From assembly GCA_003439945.1 (NCBI GenBank), contig QVRM01005404.1, forward strand, positions 558,001 through 622,000: DNA of 64,000 nucleotides, written 5' to 3'. How positions within the stretch are numbered: position 1 is the first letter of the stretch; each line of letters starts with the position of its first letter. This document shows positions 56,677 through 64,000 of the stretch, in pieces. Both the position numbers and the translations under genes were made by a program. The notes below the pieces were generated by a model. It was not told the origin of the DNA. It did no database searches and worked only from the letters and a program-made list of their open reading frames with translations. Source of the stretch: Dermanyssus gallinae (lineage: Eukaryota; Arthropoda; Arachnida; Mesostigmata; Dermanyssidae).

Positions 56677-58611
56677 CCCACAATAAGTTCTAAAGCTATA
56701 TAATTTTTGTAGGTCATTGCATGTTGTAATTTCTCTGTTATTCTTTCTTTTTTGCCGCGGCACTGCTCAGCGCAGGGCTTTATTTTGCTGATGACTTAAC
56801 ATTCCTATTATTTTTACCACTGCCGGTAATTTTTTTTCTTCGCGCACAGGTCTTTGCCCCCCTGCTTTGTCATCTAAATTGAAATTAAAGAGTCTACTTT
56901 GCAAAAAACCTCAGTGCACGCACACATGAATATGCTACTATATTTTGAGAATTATTTTAACGACACGTCGTCTTATCGTACCAGGGTAACGAAAGCATAT
57001 TCAAAGACATTTTCAAATATACTTCAATAAGGCTCCTACTGCGAGAATAAACATGCACTCAGAAATAAATTGCTTACCCTATTGACGTATATAAAGTCAC
57101 CTTAGGTTACGTTGACATGATGCAACAGTCTACCCTGTCCTTATGATTAGTAAGTACAAAAATCTGGCAATAGTTATAGTATTTTCTATAAATAATCGTT
57201 ATTTTTTTTATCTTTTACTATTTGTTCTATGCGCTTACATGCATTTAGCATATTTGCAAGGCTTGCAAAATGTTGCTATCTTATATTTGTGCGCACATGT
57301 TTACATTAATTTTGCGTGCTTACGTATGTACATACTTGTTGTTGCGGATTATAATTTGAGCATTCAGTTTATTTTCTTTTAGACTTTTTAAATCTACTAG
57401 AGAGTGGATCGGGTCCGATCAAGCTGATAACCGATGTTATTAACAGTAGAGAGCTGAGCTATTGGGAAGCGTATCTAATATTTGCTAAGATTATGCCTAT
57501 AATTGCTATATGGAACAGTTATGGCTCAAGTTAGTTGTGTTGGGATAAAACACTTGATTCGCCACATTTGTTCTTCAAGCCTTATGCCTTAAGGCGACCA
57601 AATTTTGCAACGTTCAGGTATTGTTATCGTGACTTATTATCGGACTAACTCTGTTGTTTAAATCTCATAAGCAATAGTCTATCCACCTTATTAGTTAAAA
57701 GCAATCTTTTTTTAGATGCAAGTGTTAAAATTATTACTTTCACGGATATATAGACAACTCGGCAACATCTGTTTAAGTTTGCGTTAGTTTTCAACCTGCT
57801 TCTTACAAAATATATGTTAATCGATTACAGAACGAAGTAGCGCTGAAACCAGTCACACGCTTAATACAGGGTTACATATAGGCTAGATCATACACTGAGT
57901 AGAAACGGACCTTCACCTGAGTAGTACTTCGGTTTAAGCTCGGTAATAGCATGGTGTAGCATAACTCTAGTTTCTGTCTATATCTTATTTGGTCAGGAAA
58001 TTAATTTAATATGATTTCAAAGCATGAATATTCGAGCATAGGGACAAGATAAAACATATCATTGTTTATTGCTTCCATCAGCTTGTATTAACAGCGCTCA
58101 TATAGAAAACGCTCTATTACCAGGCAACGCTAACTATAACTAACCGAATAAAGCCTCATAATGTATTGCATAATTCTATCCGTGGGTTCCATTCTTTATA
58201 AATATGTTTGATAACGTCCTTTGCGTTTTGATGAGAAATGCAGCGCAAGCAATCTACTGATTCAAATTTTTATTAACTAAAGTCTGCTTTTGAATCTATT
58301 CTGCATTTAGATCAGCCATTTGGGGGCCATCTTTAGACTGTATATCCATCAGGGAATTGCATGTGTTATGATGTGCGTAACAAAATTTTCTCTTTTGAAT
58401 TATAATGTCTCGCGCAGTAATATCCCATGTTGCGATTTTTTTATATTGACACACCTAAAATGAGCCGATGTAAAAAAGTCACGAACATCCTAGTAAAGCG
58501 CGGAATTGCTTCTCATGAGATGCTGTTTTGAAAGCAGATCTAAATTAAAATAAATACTGTCGGAACAGTGTTGGGTGACTCACATTGTACAATTCTTAAA
58601 AATAAGTTTTT

Positions 58612-59020
58612 ATATCGCCGACTCATTAGCCCCCTTCGATGGTCGGTGCAGGTGCGGACCGAGCAGGTCATGCTTCCAGGTTAGCTGAGGCTAACAAATG
58701 CAGGAAATATTCCAGTGTGGATTATCCGCACGAATTTTGTCCGTTGGCGTTCGAGACTATGGGAACTGCAGGCCCCCTTACGCTCAAACTGATTCAACGC
58801 GTAGGCAGAAGCCTTAATCTTTCGACAGGAGACTCGAGAGCATCCGCATTCTTGCGTCAGAGGCTGTCGCTTGACATCCAACGAGGAAATGCAGCGTCTG
58901 TTCGGGGCACATTGCTGAACTGGGCTAACCCTGGGTTAGAGAACCCGTAATCACACGTTCGCACGGAGACAATTGTCCACTCCAAAGTGCTAACATAACG
59001 AACTTATATAGATAATAAAA
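58612..59020 (+). mobile_element. LINE copy D, 3' fragment (A/B/C/D family)
   Basis: Begins at codons equivalent to DSLAP in the C-terminal domain. An open 103-codon frame 58,639-58,950 runs YPHEFCPLAFETMG... LSLDIQRGNAASVRGTLLNW to the normal stop. The 3' UTR shares GGAGACAATTG with copy A and ends near an AATAAAATT string. Confidence 0.8.
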
Positions 59021-59699
59021 TTAACTATGTGTATACATATAATCGTTGAAGTTATAATTTTGTCCACGCAGGATATAATAGTCACCCCAAAAATAAATGG
59101 CACATCCTAATCATCAAAAATCGTTTAAAGATAAGGCCGGGTCAGCATCAACAATTAATCGTAACCACATATACAAAATACAACACCTGTAGTATGGGAT
59201 CGTTGCAGTTTATGCTTCTGCATAGGCATATGTTTACTTTCACACATATTTTATTATTTCCTTCCAGTGGTCTCCTGTTGCACACAATCATATGACTAGC
59301 CCAAGTAGTGGCCTACCCGAATCAAGATAAGAATCGGGCATTACTAAAGTTGTGGTTTTTGCCCAAAGTGATAGTGATATTGCGTCCATTTGTTGCTTCG
59401 ATTCTTCATAGGACCACCATGTGCCGATTGAAGATGAACATGGGCTAAGCCAGGTTATATATGTAGAATCTATCTGAGAGTAACCTCGTGAAAGATATGC
59501 CTCTGTCAAAGATTCACTCAGACCTTGTTCGACTTAGCTAAAGGAAGTACAGTCCTAAAACGGCAGACCAAATAGCGAGCGTAGCTGCCAGAAGCTTTGC
59601 TGCATGCTTTTTGGTATCCAGTTGGAGGGAGGCATTTTAAAACGGATCTTTCAAAAAAGTAACTTCCAGAAAAGAAGAAAGCAACCAGGTTGACCCCGA
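59021..59699. other. Unassigned AT-rich region
   Basis: No gene or repeat recognised. Confidence 0.5.
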
Positions 59700-61640
59700 G
59701 CATCACACTGCCGCCAAGGAGGGTTTTTCAGAAGCCCGCTTATCGACCAACGAGTCCGAGAAGTCTTTCAACACTGCCAATATATCGTACAGCACTCCAA
59801 GTGTACATTATGAAAATAATGCGGGACCTCGGCAAGCTCAGAACTGTGTGCGGCTCACAGCATTACAAGTAGCGAACGCCGAGGGCACATTGAATTTGTG
59901 GGTGTCTACCAATAGGGGGACCCCCATCTCTATTGCCGATGTCAACTTGCAGGGATAAGTTCTACGGGAAGAACAGGCTGTACAACAATAGACATTTTTG
60001 CAGCTTCAGCCCCGCCAGACTGTGTGGTATATAAAAGGCCAGAATTCCACGTTTTGCTGACGCAGAAGGAAGAAGCGCTTGGATAAAAATATAGTTATTT
60101 TGCTTCTTGCTCGGATTAACGTTAATAGACTATGACGCAGCTCCCTTAATGAGGCCATAGCTGAGGTCACCAGTGTTCGTCTAAGCTCAGCTCCAAAATT
60201 ACCACGAAATAAGCGGCGCCTTCTGCACTGGTATAATAGAGATTTCTTTGCGCTGAAGCAAGTTTTTCTCCAAGAAGCGAACATTTGCCGAGAAACAGAA
60301 GCGCCTTCTTATGTCGAAAGCACAACGGGAACCCAACCGCATCACACAACGGCCTTACAACTTTGCAAGCTGTCCAATTCCATCTGAAAAACTCCTGTGG
60401 TATTTTCAAGCAACCTTCGCACACACAGATATAGTACCTGTCGAGCCCCCTATTTCACGCGGGCTTGAAGTCCAAAAGTTCTGCACTGAAGCTCCTGTTG
60501 AACCGTACAGTCTAGACGAAGTTAATGTTACTCACAGGAAACAACAAGGCGCCTGTTGTCTAGAAAACAACAAGGCGCATTCGGGCTAGGCTTTGTAAAG
60601 AAAAAACACCTTTTGAGTGGATACATTTTTGTGTCCATATTGCAGTCCTTTTTCAACAGGCGTCTCTCTGATTGCAGACCGTTAGCTAAATGATGCGAAT
60701 TGATTTTAAATCTGCTTTTAATATCTCACTCCTGATTTTGTCTTGAAGAAGCTTGTGCGGGCTAGAGTTTGCCACAATTGATCATTTTGTACTTAGTACT
60801 TATTATTCACGATGATGGCTTGGCGTGACAAATTTGACCAGACGGCTTAGACGTTTGATCAGGCGACAATCACCCTATTGTTATTTGTAACGTTACTCAG
60901 CCTTTTGACATGCTTCGTGAAAAAGCGCTTTTGTACGCAGATGATCTGATAATATTTAGTAAAATTTGTACTGACCTGCAGGCTGCGCTTCGCACATTTG
61001 ATGAATATTTCTTGCAGAATAGCCTCAACGTTAATATGTCAAAAACAAAAGCTGAAAAGTTCCGGCGTAGGGAGTAACGAGCCCGCACAGATATCTGCTG
61101 TTTTACGATGAGCAGGCACAGTTGGCAGAAAGCTTTGCTATCTTGGAGTAATTTTATTTTCTTGAGATACAATTTTTTCGCAGCACGCAACTGAGTGTTG
61201 TAAAATAGCACTTATTGCGGCACTCGGTGTCAGAAGCCACACACATCTGTCCGTTCAGACGTCCAAAATATTAGTCACGCTCGTATGGCATTCGTAGCTG
61301 CTTAAATTGTCCAAGTGACGTGAAAACATCTTGACGCTATTCATTTATGGCAGTTGAGTAGAGTAAAGCCAGCCTTTGTAAAGCGAGTACTTGCTCTTTC
61401 GTCAAAGCGCAAGCGTTCTGAAGAAATATCCATAATTCAGAGATTTTTTTATCACCAGCTATAACTAATTCGACCTAAAAGGAATCTCTCCGTCCATGTT
61501 AACATCTCGCTGTTCGCTACAGCGTTCAGGGATTTCATACTCTATTCGGTCTGCTGGTTTTCATGAGCCTAAAGAGGACGGCGTTGTAGCGGTCCATGCC
61601 CTTTGTCACACCTCACCGACTGTAAATTCGTGTCGCTTAC
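59700..61640 (+). pseudogene. LINE K: old, fragmented RT
   Basis: A linker-like piece (60,311-60,589: LLWYFQATFAHTD... PYSLDEVNV) precedes a damaged centre. The clear signal is LLYADDLIIFSK with YADD at 60,934-60,945, then SLNVNMSKTKAEKFRR (motif D), and later LSRVKPAFVKRVLAL, which resembles the LINE E/F thumb (DRVNPCFVKRVLGL). Stops and frameshifts throughout. A 14-bp direct repeat (AAACAACAAGGCGC) at 60,538 and 60,564 marks a small tandem duplication. 5' boundary is a guess. Confidence 0.6.
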
Positions 61641-61670
61641 TATGATTTGGCAAGAATACTTATTGACCGA

Positions 61671-61679
<9 letters not shown>

Positions 61680-61707
<28 letters not shown>

Positions 61708-61709
61708 TT
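61680..61709. repeat. (CT)n/(TA)n compound microsatellite
   Basis: CTCTCTCTCTCTATATATATA-type junction. Confidence 0.9.
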
Positions 61710-64000
61710 GCATGTCTGAGCAAGACGCGACCTACTAAATGAATAAAAAAGAAAATTGACGCAGGATGACGTCCGCTCGCTTCTTAACCCCTGCACAAGG
61801 GTAACTATACAGTCGCAATCCGACATTCAACACAGAGTCCCTCCCGGACATATTTTCAGCAGGACAGTTCTGTTGGCATTTTCAACTTTGTGTCGGTTTT
61901 ACATACATCGATATAGCGAGATCCGAACGAATAGGAAAACACTGCTAGATAGCTATCTAACCGTTATGAAAAGGCATGTCCTTCCGAAGATTCGCTCATG
62001 CCCAACAAGTACGTACCCACAGGCAGCTAACTAATGAAAACGCGGCGACACAGCATTTCTTTAGTGACGGCTAGCTCAAAGCCCTACACTCAAGCCAGCT
62101 CGGTCTCATTCTGGATCCTTCAACATTCTGTGAAGCAGTTGACCATGATGGCCTACACTCATCGTTGTAAAGTTCCAGGTAGACAGGCGCTACGGCAACA
62201 AGGTAAGAGCTTATTGTAGAATATGGATGGCCTCATGTACCGCGTCGTCTTTCCCGCGGTGGAACTCAGTTGAGTGTGGATGGGTCGCAGATCACGTGAA
62301 CTCGAACAAGCTAAGAAAATATATCGAGCAAAATCGCTCGCGCACCTTCGTGATTCCGGCTGTTACCGGACGGTATGAATGGAGAAGGGGGAAATGGGCA
62401 ATATGCCGTTTGTATAAATGGAATGCCCGCCATTGGGCACTCTCTTGTTTTTTATCAAGGTTTAGTGTAACGTGGGCTTGGCGATCCCTCAGCCCGGCGG
62501 TACACAGTGCGCATTGTAGTAGCACTGCCCTAGCACGCAAACGCACACATACAAGTGCTAGAGAGCGCTACTCATATATGTGTACAGGGTCTCCCAGAAT
62601 TCGTCCAACAAAATTTTGTAGTCTAGTACAAGTTGGCGAAAAAAATATTTTTTCCGCTGAAACAGAAGGTGGAAATGTTTTCTTTTGGGGTGAGAGCGAA
62701 ATTTCCAAAAGTGATTGTATCAAGCATTATATTCGAGCATATCTTCGTGTCAACAAGTAAATAAAAGTCTCCCCCCTTTGACTAAATAAAGGTGCATTTG
62801 ATTTGATAAAAGGCTATGTTGGTGAACCCTCGAAATTTGGCTCTCTCATTTCTACGAGTCTATTGAAATTAATAATAATGCTTGCATATCACTATGTATT
62901 AAAGTACTGAATGTGATATCGTAAGCGGCATCTAATTATTCATTGTTTTGCTATTTACGAACCGTTGCTGCCAAATAGGTTAGCTAAGAGCTCCTACTGT
63001 CAGCTATACTTGACTAAGGTTTTGCAGTAACTGAAGTCATTGCAGGAGTGCTTGTAGGAGTTCAGTTAAGATAGGTAGAAAAAAACGTATTAGACATTTG
63101 TGACTGAACTCATGCTATCTAAAGTGTGTGAATACACTTGAAATGCAATAATGCTAGCAACTTTTTTTCTAAATTAAATGATATATAATAATCATCAGGG
63201 AAGGCGCATTTGGGTTTTCGTGGTTATTGTAATTGTACCGAACGCCTTAACAACCTAGTTCAATATAATCTAGTGAACTTCACAAAATATGTACGATATT
63301 ATATGTTTGTTTATTGTGTCATGTTAGCGGATCTTACACAATAACAGAGTCCTTTTCTGGCCGACTAAGTGGCGTTTACCGTTATGATGAATGCCTGATA
63401 TTCAAACGCAAAGCTCACAGTTTAGCTTTAAGGTTATCTTGGTAGAAACTGCGTTAGCTGGCGCATCACTGGCGTAAATACACTGTTCTCTCGTACCCGT
63501 AGCTCTGCAATAACGATTTCTCTGTCTGCTTGCGGGTTGTAAGTAAAATTCGACACGCACTCAGTAGTACCTAGTTGTCGCGATTACAGTTAAAAAGTTC
63601 CACCGTTTGCTTGTGTTTACGCTCTGGTGGTGGAGTTCCACTGGCGACGAGTGTTCGCTACTGATAGCGGCTGACCAAACATGAGTGTGGACTGAAAACC
63701 GCGATAGACGACCACGCTCTGCCCCCCGCCTCCCGCCCTCTTCCTTCCATTATTGACTACCGAGTATCTACATCCTCCTCTTAAATCAACTCGACATTGA
63801 AATTCGACTCAGTCGTTTGAGGCTGATGATCTCCGTACTCCGCCACTTTCGCCACCGCTTTAACAACTACGACTGCTTACTTTTAGCAATACGTTTATGG
63901 TCGTTCAAGGATCAGGACCACCGCGATGCTCATAGAACGAAAGAATAACAAGCCTGTCTGGACAGCTGATAAAACCAAAAACGACAATCTGTGGAATAAA
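61710..64000. other. Unassigned region with one orphan transposon terminus
   Basis: The frames at 61,756-62,034, 62,034-62,219 and 62,227-62,760 are unrecognised. At 62,583, TACAGGGTCTCCCAGAATTCG looks like a MITE terminus (listed separately). The last 500 bp are somewhat GC-richer. Confidence 0.45.
62583..62760 (+). mobile_element. Orphan MITE-like terminus
   Basis: TA-CAGGGTCTCCCAGAATTCG, then AAAAAAATATTTTTTCC and GGGGTGAGAGCGAAATT. This parallels the layout of the long-arm MITE (CAGGGTGTT..., then GGAGTGAGAGTGAAATT at a similar distance). No inverted partner was found before the window ends. Confidence 0.45.

Larger units (their letters stand above)
54820..58611. other. Unassigned region with one GC-richer block
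   Basis: AT-rich except 55,880-56,470, which has a CT tract (about 56,087-56,118) and CAACAACGACGACGAC/CAACAACAG-type codon-like repeats. It resembles 5' UTR or promoter DNA of large neuronal or developmental arthropod genes, but no exon could be defined. Frames on both strands overlap (91 codons minus 56,209-56,484; 79 plus 56,326-56,565). Confidence 0.4.

Noticed and set aside
62227..62760. 177-codon plus frame as a host gene
   Set aside because: It runs across an apparent MITE terminus at 62,583, and its composition shows no domain.

Overview
This window looks like repeat-dominated nuclear DNA from an animal, most likely an arthropod. My best guess is a tick or other chelicerate, but that rests on recollection of similar repeat families and is weak. 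There is no bacterial-style gene packing, no operon, and no host gene I can name with confidence. There are at least seventeen (TA)n or TA-rich microsatellites. Most of the recognisable protein sequence belongs to non-LTR retrotransposons (LINEs) and Tc1/mariner DNA transposons, nearly all broken by frameshifts, stops or 5' truncation.

Layout. 1-2.2 kb: unassigned. 2.36-4.59 kb: a DD41D Tc1/mariner-like transposon with a broken transposase. 4.6-4.8 kb: a MITE half-arm. 4.8-9.3 kb: two tandem copies (A, B) of a LINE whose C-terminus looks like the CCHC plus restriction-like endonuclease type. 9.29-10.32 kb: a DD34D mariner with copy-B-like 3' UTR on both sides. 10.4-11.0 kb: a foldback MITE. 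11.02-12.08 kb: a young truncated LINE (F). 13.93-16.41 kb and 25.27-27.27 kb: two inverted copies of an unidentified roughly 2 kb sequence; the left copy carries a LINE insertion that the right copy lacks. 16.7-19.4 kb: three foldback MITEs separated only by TA repeats. 21.13-24.58 kb: a minus-strand APE-type LINE (R) with a 15-bp target-site duplication. 27.3-36.6 kb: mostly unassigned AT-rich DNA with one old LINE fragment.

36.67-40.62 kb: LINE E, the most notable element. It has an intact 416-codon ORF1 carrying a 2A-type ribosome-skipping motif (DVEVNPGP) followed by a PHD finger, then a broken APE endonuclease/RT ORF2. 41.3-42.4 kb: another decayed LINE. 42.4-43.8 kb: more MITE. 45.1-46 and 48.06-51.0 kb: two relatives of LINE R. 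51.46-51.84 kb: an old LINE fragment. 54.6-54.8 kb: a tRNA-derived SINE. 58.6-59.0 kb: a 3' end of the A/B LINE family. 59.7-61.6 kb: an old LINE. 61.7-64 kb: unassigned, with one orphan MITE-like terminus.

How the parts relate. The long-arm MITEs share terminal and sub-terminal sequence with the DD41D transposon, so that element, or a functional relative, is their plausible source. The TA arrays act as junctions for both MITEs and LINEs. LINEs E and F are one family; A, B, C and D are a second; R, G and H are a third. Coordinates of decayed elements are approximate because they were read by eye, and no database search was possible.
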